This document shows positions 17,741 to 32,020 of a stretch of 64,000 bases of DNA, in pieces. The position numbers and the translations under genes were made by a program. Each line of letters starts with the position of its first letter. Within the stretch, counting starts at the first letter, position 1. Where the stretch lies: positions 16,892 through 80,891 of the forward strand of contig CAUJIO010000058.1 of the NCBI GenBank assembly GCA_963205315.1, in the 5' to 3' direction. Origin of the DNA: Pseudomonadota bacterium. Lineage in GTDB: Bacteria > Pseudomonadota > Alphaproteobacteria > Rhizobiales > Aestuariivirgaceae. The notes under the pieces were generated by a model. It did no database searches and was not told the DNA's origin. It saw nothing but the letters and a program-made list of their open reading frames with translations.

Positions 17741-18670
17741 ATGCCGCTGCGCCTGTCGCTCAACACCAACCCGCTGGTCAACCGCTTCGCCGATGTCGAC
17801 GACCTGTGCGATACGCTGGCGCAGAAGATCCGCATCGGCAACATCCAGCTGGTGCCGGAACTGCTCAATCCATCATGGCCCGCGGCCACCATCAGCAAGC
17901 GCGAGCGGCAATTCCAGAAAGCCTTTGCGCGCAACGGCATCCGCGCCACGTCGATGATGACCAGCACCTACAGCCGGCTCAATCACATGGGGCATCCCGA
18001 TGCCGACGTAAGGCGCTACTATGTCGACTGGTTCAAGACGCTGGCCGACATTTCCGGTGCAATCGGTGCCGAGAGCATGGGGTCGCAGTTCGCGATCTTC
18101 ACCCAGAAGGACTACAATGACGCGGTCCGCCGCGAGGAATTGATCGAGACGGTGATCGAGTGCTGGCGGGAGGTTGCGGAACACGCCAAGGCGGCCGGAT
18201 TGAAGTTCATTTTCTGGGAACCGATGTCGGTCGGCCGCGAGTTCGGGCATACGATTGCCGAGTGCCGGTCATTCGACAAACGGCTTGAAAGGGCTGGGCT
18301 GGCGATTCCGTTCCGGATGATCGTCGACATCGACCATGGCGACGTGACGTCCACCAACCCGGCAGATACCGATCCATATGCCTGGGCCGCGGCCTTCCCT
18401 GTGGAATCGCCAATCATCCACGTCAAGCAATCCTCCATGAACAAGGGCGGTCACTGGCCCTTCACGGCCCAACACAACAAGGATGGCCGAATCCAGCCGA
18501 AGAAGCTTATCGACACCGTGAAGGCGGCGGGCGGCGTGAACACCGAGATCTGCATGGAACTGTCCTTCCGCGAGCGGGAGCCGACCGACAGCAATGTCGT
18601 CGACATGATCCGGGAGTCGGTGGCCTATTGGGAGCCGCATATCGATACCGGCCTGAACGCGCGCCTGTGA
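17741..18670 (+). CDS. EryC-like sugar-phosphate racemase/isomerase (xylose-isomerase-like TIM barrel)
   Basis: 309 residues, the length of EryC of the Brucella/Sinorhizobium erythritol pathway, where it interconverts tetrulose-4-phosphates. The AP_endonuc_2 TIM-barrel features include a conserved start (RLSLNTNPLVNRFADVDD), GSQFAIFTQKDY, the metal-site Glu in FIFWEPMSVGREFG, the VDIDHGDVTS segment and a final Glu near ICMELSFRERE. No EryA, EryB, EryH or EryI set stands next to it, so it may serve a different polyol. It is the last gene before the glpR promoter. Confidence 0.7.
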   Translation: MPLRLSLNTNPLVNRFADVDDLCDTLAQKIRIGNIQLVPELLNPSWPAATISKRERQFQKAFARNGIRATSMMTSTYSRLNHMGHPDADVRRYYVDWFKTLADISGAIGAESMGSQFAIFTQKDYNDAVRREELIETVIECWREVAEHAKAAGLKFIFWEPMSVGREFGHTIAECRSFDKRLERAGLAIPFRMIVDIDHGDVTSTNPADTDPYAWAAAFPVESPIIHVKQSSMNKGGHWPFTAQHNKDGRIQPKKLIDTVKAAGGVNTEICMELSFREREPTDSNVVDMIRESVAYWEPHIDTGLNARL

Positions 18671-18701
18671 CATTGCGGCCGGGGGGGCGTTTTATCCCGG
18701 C

Positions 18702-18720
18702 ATTCGAACGAAAACGAATG
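18702..18720. promoter_or_regulatory. Candidate GlpR operator upstream of glpR
   Basis: ATTCGAACGAAAACGAATG carries a CATTCG/CGAATG inverted repeat (18701-18720) and repeated CGAA units. It is almost identical to 2765-2783 before glpS. More CGAA-type units follow (about 18729 and 18768). This 184-bp gap has no gene. It fits autoregulation of glpRDK and joint control with the transporter. Confidence 0.55.
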
Positions 18721-18854
18721 CTTTATCTTTCGATTTTTGGCGAATTGTCGGCTGCCTCTTGCGGATAGCGAAAGGAAGTGAAATAACGGCTTTCGTGTAG
18801 ACAACGCGACACTCTTGAACGTGTGGCCAGGCTGGCCAAGACCGTGGACTCCAG

Positions 18855-19658
18855 ATGCAGATCGTAAGCCCCCGTCAGCAGCAGATCATGGCACTTGCCC
18901 GGCAGACGGGCAACGTCACCGTGGACGATCTTGCTGTGCGCTTCGATGTGACGCCGCAAACCATCCGCAAGGATCTCAATGAGCTCTGTGACGGCAAGTT
19001 GCTGGCTCGCACCCATGGCGGGGCGATGCTCTCATCGGGCGTCGAGAACGTCGCCTACGAAGCCCGGCGCAATCTTGCGGCAAGCGAGAAAGGCGTGATC
19101 GGGCGCCATGCGGCGAGTCTCATTCCCAACAACTGTTCGCTGTTCATGAACATCGGCACCACGACGGAAGAAGTGGCCCGGGCACTTGTCGGACATGAAG
19201 GTTTGCTGGTCATCACCAACAACATCCATGTGGCGACGATCCTGATGCCCAGCCCGCGGATCGATGTGATCCTTGCTGGCGGAATGTTGCGCAAGGCCGA
19301 TGGCGGCATCGTTGGCGAAGCGGCCGTCGATTTCATTTCGCAGTTCAAGGTCGATCACGCCGTAATCGGTGCATCCGCACTCGACGAAGACGGCGCCATG
19401 CTCGACTTCGACTATCGCGAAGTGCGTGTGGCCAAAGCCATCATGCAGAATGCCCGCAATGTGATGCTGGTCGCCGATGGTATGAAGTTCACGCGCACCG
19501 CGCCGGTGCGCATCGGCCATCTTTCGGACGTCGATACGTTCGTCACCGACCGCACGCCTCCCGAGCCGATCGTCGAACTGTGCCGCGATAGCGGCGTGCA
19601 TCTCGAGATTGCCGGAGATGGAACTCAAACCGACACCGATATGGATGCAGCCGAATGA
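18855..19658 (+). CDS. glpR: DeoR-family regulator GlpR
   Basis: 267 residues. An N-terminal DeoR HTH (RQQQIMALARQTGNVTVDDL, VTPQTIRKDLNELCDGKLLA) is followed by RTHGGAML and a DeoR-C sensor domain with FMNIGTTTEEVARAL and ILAGGMLRKADGGIVGEAA. GlpR represses glycerol genes until glycerol-3-phosphate binds. Its stop overlaps the glpD start by 4 bp (ATGA), so glpR-glpD are translationally coupled. Matching operators lie upstream of itself and of glpS. Confidence 0.88.
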   Translation: MQIVSPRQQQIMALARQTGNVTVDDLAVRFDVTPQTIRKDLNELCDGKLLARTHGGAMLSSGVENVAYEARRNLAASEKGVIGRHAASLIPNNCSLFMNIGTTTEEVARALVGHEGLLVITNNIHVATILMPSPRIDVILAGGMLRKADGGIVGEAAVDFISQFKVDHAVIGASALDEDGAMLDFDYREVRVAKAIMQNARNVMLVADGMKFTRTAPVRIGHLSDVDTFVTDRTPPEPIVELCRDSGVHLEIAGDGTQTDTDMDAAE

Positions 19659-21169
19659 TCTATGACCTCTTCATCATCGGCGGCGGCATCAATGGCTGCG
19701 GCATCGCGCGCGACGCCTCGGGGCGCGGCCTCAAGGTGTTCCTGGCGGAGCAGGGCGATCTTGCCTCCGGCACGTCCTCGGCTTCCACCAAGCTCATTCA
19801 TGGCGGCCTGCGCTATCTGGAACACTATGAATTCCGGCTGGTGCGCGAAGCCCTCATCGAGCGCGAAGTGCTGCTGAAGTCGGCCCCCCACATCATCTGG
19901 CCCCTGCGCTTCGTGCTGCCGCACCATCAGGGACTGCGGCCCTGGCCAGTGTTGCGGCTCGGCCTCTTTCTCTATGATCACCTCGGCGGCCGCAAGATTC
20001 TGCCGCCGACGCGCAGCGTCGATTTCCGCAGCGATGTGGTGGGGCGGCCGCTGAAGGAAGAATTCACCCGCGGCTATGAATATTCCGATTGCTGGGTGGA
20101 AGATGCCCGCATGGTGGTGTTGAACGCCAGGGCGGCCGAGGCCAAAGGCGCACAAATCCGTGTACGGACCAAATGCATTTCAGCGCGCCGCGTCGATGGT
20201 GTGTGGGAACTGACGATCTCTGCCGAAGGCGGCGCTGAGGAGATAGTGCGGGCCAAGGCGCTGATCAATTCGGCCGGGCCTTGGGTCAGCCAGGTGCTGG
20301 GTGCCGTGGTCGGGCGCAACGATCCCGACAAGATCCGCATGGTCAAGGGCAGCCATCTGGTTGTCGACAAGCTCTATGATCATGACCGCTGCTATATTTT
20401 CCAGAATGCGGACGGGCGCATCTGCTTTGCCATTCCCTACGAGCAAAACTACACGCTTATCGGCACCACCGATCAGGATCATCAGGGTGATCCGGGAGCG
20501 CCGAAGATTTCGGATGCCGAGACGGACTACCTGCTGGGCGCGGTGAGCGAGTATTTCCGGCGGCCGGTGACGCGGGAGAATGTGCGCTGGGCCTATTCCG
20601 GCATTCGCCCGCTTTATGACGACGGGGCCTCAAAGGCGCAGGAGGCGACGCGCGACTATGTGCTGAAGCTCGATCATCCCGAAGGGGGCGCCCCGTTGCT
20701 CTCGGTGTTTGGCGGCAAGATCACCACCTTCCGCAAGCTGGCGGAATCGGCGATGGAGAAGATCGCGCCTTTCTTCCCCGCCATGGGCAAGCCCTGGACA
20801 TCCACCGCCTCGATGCCGGGCGGTGATTTTCCGTATACGGAGGTTGAGGCGCGCATTGCGGAACTGTCGCGCAAGTACTCCTTTCTGCGGCCGGGCAACG
20901 TGCGCCGCATGTTCCGCGCCTATGGCACCGATGCCGAGCAGATCTTCGATGGCGCGCGGTTCGCCGCCGACATGGGCAAGAGTTTCGGGCCGTTGACCGA
21001 GCGCGAAGTGGAGTGGCTCAAAACACGGGAATGGGCGCGAAGCGCTGATGACATTCTCTGGCGGCGCTCGAAGCTCGGTCTCCACATGTCGAAAGACGAA
21101 CAGGATTTGCTGCGTCAGCACATGGCGGCCGTACCTGACGCCAAGGACATGACTCTCGCACAGGGATAA
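19655..21169 (+). CDS. glpD: Aerobic glycerol-3-phosphate dehydrogenase GlpD
   Basis: 504 residues, the standard GlpD length. The FAD-binding N-terminus reads YDLFIIGGGINGCGIARDAS, followed by GTSSASTKLIHGGLRYLEHY. Later regions include LINSAGPWVSQVLG, CFAIPYEQNYTLIGTTDQDH and the substrate-site RPLYDDGA. It oxidises sn-glycerol-3-phosphate to DHAP at the membrane and passes electrons to quinone. It is encoded between glpR and glpK, the classical glycerol dissimilation order. Confidence 0.95.
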   Translation: MIYDLFIIGGGINGCGIARDASGRGLKVFLAEQGDLASGTSSASTKLIHGGLRYLEHYEFRLVREALIEREVLLKSAPHIIWPLRFVLPHHQGLRPWPVLRLGLFLYDHLGGRKILPPTRSVDFRSDVVGRPLKEEFTRGYEYSDCWVEDARMVVLNARAAEAKGAQIRVRTKCISARRVDGVWELTISAEGGAEEIVRAKALINSAGPWVSQVLGAVVGRNDPDKIRMVKGSHLVVDKLYDHDRCYIFQNADGRICFAIPYEQNYTLIGTTDQDHQGDPGAPKISDAETDYLLGAVSEYFRRPVTRENVRWAYSGIRPLYDDGASKAQEATRDYVLKLDHPEGGAPLLSVFGGKITTFRKLAESAMEKIAPFFPAMGKPWTSTASMPGGDFPYTEVEARIAELSRKYSFLRPGNVRRMFRAYGTDAEQIFDGARFAADMGKSFGPLTEREVEWLKTREWARSADDILWRRSKLGLHMSKDEQDLLRQHMAAVPDAKDMTLAQG

Positions 21170-21175
21170 ACGGAT

Positions 21176-22660
21176 ATGCCAGATCTGATCCTAGCCATCG
21201 ACCAGGGCACGACCTCATCGCGGGCCATCGTCTTCGATGCGAAGCTGAAGCCGCTGGGATCGAACCAGAAGGAATTCCGGCAGTTCTATCCGAAATCCGG
21301 CTGGGTCGAGCATGATCCGGAGGAGATCTGGTCATCGGTTCTCACCGTTTGCAAGGCGGCGCTGAGGAAGGCCAAGGCAAAGCCGCACGCCGTGAAGGCC
21401 ATCGGCATTACCAACCAGCGCGAAACGGTGGTGATCTGGGACCGCAAGACCGGCAAGCCGATTCACAAGGCCATCGTCTGGCAGGACCGCCGCACGGCGG
21501 GGATTTGCGAGCAGCTGAAAGCTGAAGGCTACGAACGTCAGTTCACGGAGAAGACCGGGTTGCTGCTCGATCCGTATTTCTCCGGCACCAAGATCAAGTG
21601 GCTGCTCGACACGGTGAAGGGTGCGCGCGCCAAGGCGGAAAAGGGCGAACTTGCATTCGGCACCATCGATACATTTCTCATCTGGCGGCTGACCGGCGGC
21701 AAGGTGCATGCCACGGATGCCACCAATGCCTCGCGCACACTGCTCTACAATATCCACGCCGGCGAGTGGGACCAGGCGCTACTGCGCATTCTGGACGTGC
21801 CGGCGAGCCTGCTGCCCGAGGTGAAGGACTGCGCGGCGGATTTCGGCAGCACCGATGCGAGGCTTCTGGGTTCGGCTATTCCGATCTGCGGTGTGGCCGG
21901 CGATCAACAGGCCGCAACCGTTGGGCAGGCGTGTTTCGAGCCCGGCATGATGAAATCCACCTATGGCACGGGCTGTTTTGCGCTGCTTAATACCGGACAC
22001 ACAGCTGTTGCCTCGCAGAACCGCTTGCTGACGACGGTGGCCTATCAGCTTGATGGCAAGCGCACTTATGCGCTGGAAGGGGCCATTTTCATTGCCGGAG
22101 CCGCGGTGCAGTGGCTGCGTGATGGATTGAAGCTGGTGAAGTCAGCGTCCGAGTCTGGCGCGTTGGCCAAGTCGGCCGATCCGAACCAGCAGGTCTATCT
22201 GGTTCCCGCCTTCGTGGGCCTTGGAGCACCCTACTGGAACCCGCAGGCGCGCGGCGCGCTGTTCGGGCTGACGCGTGGCACGACCAACAAGGAACTGGCG
22301 CAGGCCACACTTGAAGCTGTGTGCTACCAGACGCGCGATCTTCTCGAGGCGATGCAGAAGGATTGGGGCTCGCAGGGCAAAACCATCCTGCGTGTCGACG
22401 GTGGCATGACGGCATCCGACTGGACGATGCAGCGCCTCGCCGACATTCTCGATGCGCCGGTCGACCGGCCGCAAGTGCTGGAGACAACGGCGCTTGGCGC
22501 CGCCTATCTTGCAGGCCATCAGGCCGGACTGCTGCCCAAGCCCTCGGTCTTCGCCAAGACATGGAAGCGCGAGACGCGCTTCGTGCCAAAGATGAAGGCG
22601 GATGTGCGCGAGGCCAAGTATGACGGCTGGAAGGACGCAGTCCGAAAGCTGCTGGCTTAG
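21176..22660 (+). CDS. glpK: Glycerol kinase GlpK
   Basis: 494 residues with [16 protein letters not shown] at the start, then the [20 protein letters not shown] segment, IVWQDRRT and the C-terminal ATP-site region [16 protein letters not shown]. All are typical of glycerol kinase. It phosphorylates glycerol entering via GlpSTPQUV, giving the GlpD substrate. It begins 6 bp after glpD. The stop overlaps the last codons of the opposite-strand lgt-like gene by 2 bp. Confidence 0.96.
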   Translation: MPDLILAIDQGTTSSRAIVFDAKLKPLGSNQKEFRQFYPKSGWVEHDPEEIWSSVLTVCKAALRKAKAKPHAVKAIGITNQRETVVIWDRKTGKPIHKAIVWQDRRTAGICEQLKAEGYERQFTEKTGLLLDPYFSGTKIKWLLDTVKGARAKAEKGELAFGTIDTFLIWRLTGGKVHATDATNASRTLLYNIHAGEWDQALLRILDVPASLLPEVKDCAADFGSTDARLLGSAIPICGVAGDQQAATVGQACFEPGMMKSTYGTGCFALLNTGHTAVASQNRLLTTVAYQLDGKRTYALEGAIFIAGAAVQWLRDGLKLVKSASESGALAKSADPNQQVYLVPAFVGLGAPYWNPQARGALFGLTRGTTNKELAQATLEAVCYQTRDLLEAMQKDWGSQGKTILRVDGGMTASDWTMQRLADILDAPVDRPQVLETTALGAAYLAGHQAGLLPKPSVFAKTWKRETRFVPKMKADVREAKYDGWKDAVRKLLA

Positions 22661-23574
22661 GGAGTTGCTGCCTCCGTTGCCGTTCCGCGCTTGATGGCGA
22701 GATAGTCCGTCGTCCAGCTCGTCGGGATCGACAGCGGGAAGAGGATCAGCAGCAGCAGGACGATAGCGCTGAGCAGCGAGACGGGTGTGGTACCGTCAGG
22801 TTGGTCTGTTTGCTCGTACACAGGCCGCCACAGGCAGATCGCCAGCATCACGGCGCCGAAGACGGCCATGCCGATGTTGAACCATTGGCCTGGTCCCAGT
22901 CCACCGAGCGAAGATTCGTAGTCGCGGAACTGGTCGACAAGGAAACGCAGGCCGCCATAACCAATGAGGAAGACGGAGGTGGCGACGCCCTGACCAGCCG
23001 GCCAGCGCCGGGGGATGAGCATCAGCAGCGGCACGAGCGCCAGGTTCTTGGCGCCATCGTAGAGCGAGACCGGATGGCGGAAGCCTTCGACGTCGGGGAG
23101 TTTCACGCCCCATGGCATGGATGTCACCGTACCGATGACGCCGCCTTCGATGAAGTTGCCGATGCGGCCGACGCCGAAGATGAAGGCGGCCGCGACCGAG
23201 AGGATGTCCAGCAGCTTGAGGATGGGTGTTCGTGTCCACAGTGATGCAAGGAGAGCGGCGAGCGCCGAGCCCGCCAGGAGACCATGTGTCGCCATGCCGC
23301 CAACCCACAACTGAGGAATCTGGTTCAGATGATCGCGATACCAGGCCCACTCGTAGACGATGACTTCGAACACCCTGCCACCGGCAAGGATCAGCACGAC
23401 GAAGATGATGGAAAGGTTGACGACCTGGGCAGGGGACCAGCCCAAGGTCTCCCGTTTCCGCCACAGCCACCACAGCATGAAGGCGAAACCAAAGGTATAG
23501 GCGAAGCCATACCAGTAAACGCGAAACCCCGCGATGGTGAACATCACGGGGTCGATATTGTGAACGAAACCCAT
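22657..23574 (-). CDS. lgt: Lgt-family prolipoprotein diacylglyceryl transferase (divergent active-site motif)
   Basis: 305 residues from the ATG at 23574, preceded by GGAGGAGG five bases upstream; this excludes a longer frame. Several transmembrane segments are present ([30 protein letters not shown] and others). Lgt-type motifs: [11 protein letters not shown] (His kept) and [14 protein letters not shown]. Lgt transfers diacylglycerol from phosphatidylglycerol to the lipobox Cys. In E. coli the second motif reads GRxGNFxNGExxG; here the NGE stretch is EGG, so the usual Glu is lost. It may be a paralogue rather than the main Lgt. It is convergent with glpK. Confidence 0.7.
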   Translation of the reverse strand: MGFVHNIDPVMFTIAGFRVYWYGFAYTFGFAFMLWWLWRKRETLGWSPAQVVNLSIIFVVLILAGGRVFEVIVYEWAWYRDHLNQIPQLWVGGMATHGLLAGSALAALLASLWTRTPILKLLDILSVAAAFIFGVGRIGNFIEGGVIGTVTSMPWGVKLPDVEGFRHPVSLYDGAKNLALVPLLMLIPRRWPAGQGVATSVFLIGYGGLRFLVDQFRDYESSLGGLGPGQWFNIGMAVFGAVMLAICLWRPVYEQTDQPDGTTPVSLLSAIVLLLLILFPLSIPTSWTTDYLAIKRGTATEAATP

Positions 23575-23604
23575 GTGGCCTCCTCCTTCTCGGAGCCACA
23601 TTGC

Positions 23605-23625
23605 GGCGCGCCGGATTGGCGCGCC
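23605..23625. terminator. Hairpin between gltD and the lgt-like gene
   Basis: GGCGCGCC (23605-23612) is repeated as GGCGCGCC (23618-23625) across a 5-nt loop and can form an 8-bp stem. No clear U-tract follows on the minus strand, so termination of gltBD here is only plausible. Confidence 0.4.
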
Positions 23626-23635
23626 TTGATTGGCA

Positions 23636-25054
23636 TCAACGCGGGAGGATGGTTTCTCCCATCAGGTATTCGTCGACGGCACGGGCGGCCTGACGGCCTT
23701 CGCGGATGGCCCAGACGACGAGTGATTGGCCACGGCGCATGTCACCGCCGGCGAAGACCTTCTCGACGCTGGTCTTGTAGTTCATCACATTGGCGTTGAC
23801 GTTGCCGCGCGGGTCGAGGGCGACGCCGAGCGACTGCAACATGCCATCCTGCACCGGATGAACGAATCCCATGGCGAGCAGCACGAGATCGGCCTTCAGC
23901 TCGAACTCGCTGCCGGGGATTTCCTTCATGGCGCCATCGACGCGGACGCAATGCAGCTTCTTCACTTCGCCGTTCTCGCCCGAGAAGGACTTGGTCAGCA
24001 CCGAGAAGTCGCGCTCCGCACCTTCCAGGTGCGATGACGACGTGCGCATCTTCAAGGGCCAGTTCGGCCAGGTGAGAAGCTTGTTTTCCTTCTCCGGCGG
24101 CTGCGGCATGACTTCCAGCTGGGTGACCGAGAGCGCGCCCTGGCGGTTCGAGGTGCCGATGCAGTCCGAGCCTGTATCACCGCCGCCGATGACGACGACG
24201 TGCTTGCCCGCTGCAAGGATCGGGTGATTGTCGAGCGGGGCCTCCTTCGAGACGCGGCGGTTCTGCTGCGGCAGGAATTCCATGGCGAAGTGCACACCGG
24301 CAAGGTCGCGGCCCGGGATCGGCAAATCGCGCGGCTTCTCCGAACCGCCAGACAGCAGCACGGCATCGAAGCTGTCGACCAGCTGCTGGGCGTCCTGCGT
24401 CACACCGATGTGGGTGCCATAGTGGAAGGTGACGCCCTCGGCTTCCATCTGCTGGATACGGCGGTCGATCAGGTGCTTTTCCATCTTGAAGTCGGGGATG
24501 CCATAACGCAGCAGGCCGCCGGCCTTGGCGTTCTTCTCGAAGACATGGACGGAGTGACCGGCGCGGGCCAACTGCTGGGCGGCGGCCAATCCTGCAGGTC
24601 CGCCGCCGACGACGGCAACTTTCTTGCCGGTTTTGTCGCGGAAGTTCTCCGGTCTCAGCCAGCCGTTTTCCCAGGCCTTGTCGACGATGGCGCATTCGAT
24701 GGTCTTGATGGTGACCGGCGTATCCTCGAGGTTCAGCGTACAGGACGCCTCGCAGGGTGCGGGGCATACACGGCCGGTGAATTCGGGGAAGTTGTTGGTC
24801 GAGTGCAGATTGCGCGAGGCCTCTTCCCAGTCGCCCAGATAGACCAGATCGTTCCAGTCGGGGATCTGGTTGTTCACCGGGCAGCCGTTGTGACAGAAGG
24901 GGATGCCGCAGTTCATGCAGCGCGCCGCCTGATTGCGTACGCCTTCCTCCGACAGAGGAATGACGAACTCATGGTAGTGCCGCAATCGGTCAGCGGCCGG
25001 CGTGTACTTCCGGTCCTGCCGCTCGATCTCGAGGAAACCTGTGACCTTGCCCAT
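23636..25054 (-). CDS. gltD: Glutamate synthase (NADPH) small subunit GltD
   Basis: 472 residues. The N-terminal cysteine-rich region ([20 protein letters not shown], about 43-62) binds [4Fe-4S] clusters. An FAD site ([20 protein letters not shown]) and an NADPH site ([17 protein letters not shown]) follow, with a final FAD motif [17 protein letters not shown]. It supplies electrons from NADPH to GltB. The gene starts one base after the gltB stop, so the two subunits are co-translated. Confidence 0.96.
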   Translation of the reverse strand: MGKVTGFLEIERQDRKYTPAADRLRHYHEFVIPLSEEGVRNQAARCMNCGIPFCHNGCPVNNQIPDWNDLVYLGDWEEASRNLHSTNNFPEFTGRVCPAPCEASCTLNLEDTPVTIKTIECAIVDKAWENGWLRPENFRDKTGKKVAVVGGGPAGLAAAQQLARAGHSVHVFEKNAKAGGLLRYGIPDFKMEKHLIDRRIQQMEAEGVTFHYGTHIGVTQDAQQLVDSFDAVLLSGGSEKPRDLPIPGRDLAGVHFAMEFLPQQNRRVSKEAPLDNHPILAAGKHVVVIGGGDTGSDCIGTSNRQGALSVTQLEVMPQPPEKENKLLTWPNWPLKMRTSSSHLEGAERDFSVLTKSFSGENGEVKKLHCVRVDGAMKEIPGSEFELKADLVLLAMGFVHPVQDGMLQSLGVALDPRGNVNANVMNYKTSVEKVFAGGDMRRGQSLVVWAIREGRQAARAVDEYLMGETILPR

Positions 25055-25055
25055 G

Positions 25056-29729
<4,674 letters not shown>

Positions 29730-30187
29730 GGCCAACTCCTTGTCTCTTCCTCAGTCCATTTTATCTCCAACTGGCCCGTCATTGAACCGGCTGGCGTCTT
29801 TTTTCGTCGTCTTTGGCGCAGGGGCTGATCTTGGGCGGGGGAGCCTTTGGGTGGCTGCCGGACCCGTTCCGGGCGATCAAACTCCTGGGCTTTCGTCTGC
29901 CCTTCGAGTTGACCCTTACTTGCGTTTGCGGAGCGTAGCTCGGGGCATGCAAGCGGCGTCAACGGCCGGTTTGGCCGTCGCTTTCAGGTTGGATGTGGTC
30001 GTATTCCGGAGCATCCGGGTCCACTAGCCTTGATTAACACCGCGAAAGGACAGGGGTACTGTCCTATTTCTTTTAAGCAGATTGAGGGGCGCCGCGCAAG
30101 GAAGGAATCGGCTACGGGAAAAATACGCAATAATATTGCGCGCGTTTGATATTCTCAGTTTCCCATATTTGAGATAATTTCCTGAAT
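29730..30187. other. Intergenic region between gltB and the XRE-cupin gene
   Basis: 458 bp holding the promoters of two divergent genes. The half near gltB shows no convincing gene; a 78-codon minus-strand frame there is low-complexity and lacks a ribosome site. The last 100 bp are AT-rich and contain the palindrome at 30126-30140. No classical riboswitch fold was recognised. Confidence 0.5.
30126..30140. promoter_or_regulatory. Perfect 15-bp palindrome, candidate operator of the XRE-cupin regulator
   Basis: CGCAATAATATTGCG is a perfect inverted repeat with a central A, 48 bp upstream of the regulator's start. XRE-family repressors often bind such short palindromes in their own promoters. 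Confidence 0.4.
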
Positions 30188-30760
30188 ATGAGAACGGAGC
30201 ACCTAAGCGACGTCAGCATGGACCAGCGCATCGCGCAACGCTTGCGAAGTCTGCGAGCGGAACGGGGATGGTCGCTGGAAGACCTCGCGGCGCGCAGCGG
30301 CGTCAGCCGGGCGAGCCTGTCGCGGCTAGAGATCGGCGAGGTGAGCCCGACCGCGAGTGTCCTCGGCAAGCTGTGTGCGGCCTTCGGCCTGACGCTGTCG
30401 CGGTTGATGTTCCTGCTTGAGGACCAGTTCCCGGCACGGCTGGCGCATGAGGACCAGCCGGTGTGGACGGATGCGGACGCGGACTTCGTCCGCCGCGCAG
30501 TGTCGCCCCCGGCGCAAGGATTGGCAGGCGAAGTGATCGACTGTGAGCTGAGGCCCGATACGCAAATCTGTTATGAACGGCCGCCGCGGCCCGGCCTCGA
30601 ACATCATCTGGTGATGATGGAGGGCGAGCTTGACATCACGGTTGACGGGCAGAGCCACAGGCTGCTGCCGGGCGACTGCTTGCGCTATCGGCTGCAAGGG
30701 GCGAGCCGGTTCATGACGCCTCCACATGCTGGTGCTCGTTATTTTCTCTTTGTGGTATGA
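30188..30760 (+). CDS. XRE-family transcriptional regulator with cupin sensor
   Basis: 190 residues. The N-terminal HTH_XRE spans about residues 14-68 (IAQRLRSLRAERGWSLEDLA, SRASLSRLEIGEVSPTASVL). A single C-terminal cupin_2 barrel at about 110-185 includes HHLVMMEGELDITVDGQSHR and LPGDCLRYRLQGASRF. Proteins of this type (PuuR/SutR-like) often control small-molecule catabolism. A downstream in-frame ATG at 30218 is an alternative start; neither has a good ribosome site. It is 10 bp from a GNAT gene and probably forms an operon with it. Confidence 0.85.
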   Translation: MRTEHLSDVSMDQRIAQRLRSLRAERGWSLEDLAARSGVSRASLSRLEIGEVSPTASVLGKLCAAFGLTLSRLMFLLEDQFPARLAHEDQPVWTDADADFVRRAVSPPAQGLAGEVIDCELRPDTQICYERPPRPGLEHHLVMMEGELDITVDGQSHRLLPGDCLRYRLQGASRFMTPPHAGARYFLFVV

Positions 30761-30770
30761 GGGGGACGCG

Positions 30771-31229
30771 ATGATCGACATCCGCAAGGGCGACCTGCAA
30801 GACGCACGTATTCTTGCCTTGCTGCGTTATCACTTCGACACATGCCATGAAGTGTCGCCGCCGGGCAGCGCGCATGTGTTGGACGTATCACGGCTTGCTG
30901 ATCCAAGCATTGATTTCTTCGCAGCCTGGGGCGGCGGCACGTTGCTGGGCGTTGGTGCCGTCAAGTATTCCGACGATGCATTCGGGGAAGTGAAGTCAAT
31001 GCACACGTCCGAAGCTGCACGGCGCCGTGGCGTTGGCGGCGCCATCCTCCGGCACATCATCGAGACGGCTCGTTCCAGGGGCATCAAGCGGCTCAGCCTC
31101 GAAACCGGTTCATTCGGATATTTCGAACCGGCCGTTGCCCTCTACAAGGCGCATGGGTTCGTGGAATGCCCACCCTTCGGTGACTACAAGCTTGATCCCA
31201 ACAGCGTATTCCTCACGCGCGAGATCTAG
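30771..31229 (+). CDS. GNAT-family N-acetyltransferase
   Basis: 152 residues from the ATG at 30771 behind GAGGGGGACGCG. The acetyl-CoA loop is EAARRRGVGGAILRHIIETA. The C-terminal part, SLETGSFGYFEPAVALYKAH and GFVECPPFGDY, is typical of the PhnO/putative-acetyltransferase branch. The acceptor substrate is unknown. Its pairing with a cupin regulator suggests regulated modification of a small molecule. The 3' end overlaps the opposite-strand TSUP gene by 4 bp. Confidence 0.85.
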   Translation: MIDIRKGDLQDARILALLRYHFDTCHEVSPPGSAHVLDVSRLADPSIDFFAAWGGGTLLGVGAVKYSDDAFGEVKSMHTSEAARRRGVGGAILRHIIETARSRGIKRLSLETGSFGYFEPAVALYKAHGFVECPPFGDYKLDPNSVFLTREI

Positions 31230-32008
31230 AGAAGCGGCGCCACGCCCTTCCATGTCACGTATGCGCCGATCAGCATGACGAAGATGGCGAAGACCATGGA
31301 CAAAGTGCCTTTGGAACCTGAGAGATGCTTGCCTGCAAATGTGCCGATTATTCCGCCCGCTACACCGCCGGCGATGAAGAGGCCTGCAATGCGCCAGTCG
31401 ACGAGGCCTGCGAGCGCGTAGTTCGCTGCGGTCGTTGCGCCAAACACGGTGATTGCCACCAGCGAAGTGCCTATGGCGTAGGCGATCGGCATTCCGGTTG
31501 CGAGCATTAGACCGGGAACGATGAGAAAGCCGCCGCCAATTCCAAAGAAGCCCGAGAGCATGCCAACAGCAAACCCGATGAGCAGCAACAGGGGCAAGAG
31601 TTCCCGGACGGTCGAGAACGTCAGGCGGATGTCGGGATTGCCCTCGGCATCTTTTTTCAGCAACATCACCGTGCCGACGATCAGCATGAGAACGCCGAAA
31701 AGCGCCAGCAGGTTTTGCCCCGGCACCTTCATCGCAATCGTCGATCCTGCCCACGCGCCGGCTATTCCGGCGGCCGAAAACGAAACGGCACAAGGCCATT
31801 TCACCATGCCGTTGCGGGCATGGTTCACAAGATTGGCTGCCGCGCTAAGTGACACCGCGATTGCGCTGGTGCCAATGGCGAGATGCGGCGAGCCGATGCC
31901 GACAACGTAGAGCAGGAGAGGCACGGCGATGATCGAGCCACCGCCGCCCACCAGGCCCAGAACGAAGCCGACGAGCGAGCCGGAGATGATGCTCAGCAGG
32001 TCTTGCAT
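31226..32008 (-). CDS. TauE/SafE-type (TSUP) membrane permease
   Basis: 260 residues with about eight hydrophobic segments. The family repeats GFVLGLVGGGGSIIAVPLLL and GFFGIGGGFLIVPGLMLATG are both present. TSUP proteins export sulfite or organosulfonates across the inner membrane. It is the third gene of a minus-strand operon (arsR-rhodanese-tsup) and so belongs to the BigR-type sulfide/sulfite detoxification set: sulfite made by persulfide oxidation would leave through it. Confidence 0.88.
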   Translation of the reverse strand: MQDLLSIISGSLVGFVLGLVGGGGSIIAVPLLLYVVGIGSPHLAIGTSAIAVSLSAAANLVNHARNGMVKWPCAVSFSAAGIAGAWAGSTIAMKVPGQNLLALFGVLMLIVGTVMLLKKDAEGNPDIRLTFSTVRELLPLLLLIGFAVGMLSGFFGIGGGFLIVPGLMLATGMPIAYAIGTSLVAITVFGATTAANYALAGLVDWRIAGLFIAGGVAGGIIGTFAGKHLSGSKGTLSMVFAIFVMLIGAYVTWKGVAPLL

Positions 32009-32020
32009 GGGCGTCTGGTG

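Noticed and set aside
17741..18670. Calling the whole locus an erythritol cluster
   Set aside because: Only an EryC-like protein is present; EryA, EryH and EryI are missing, and the FGGY kinase resembles L-xylulokinase.
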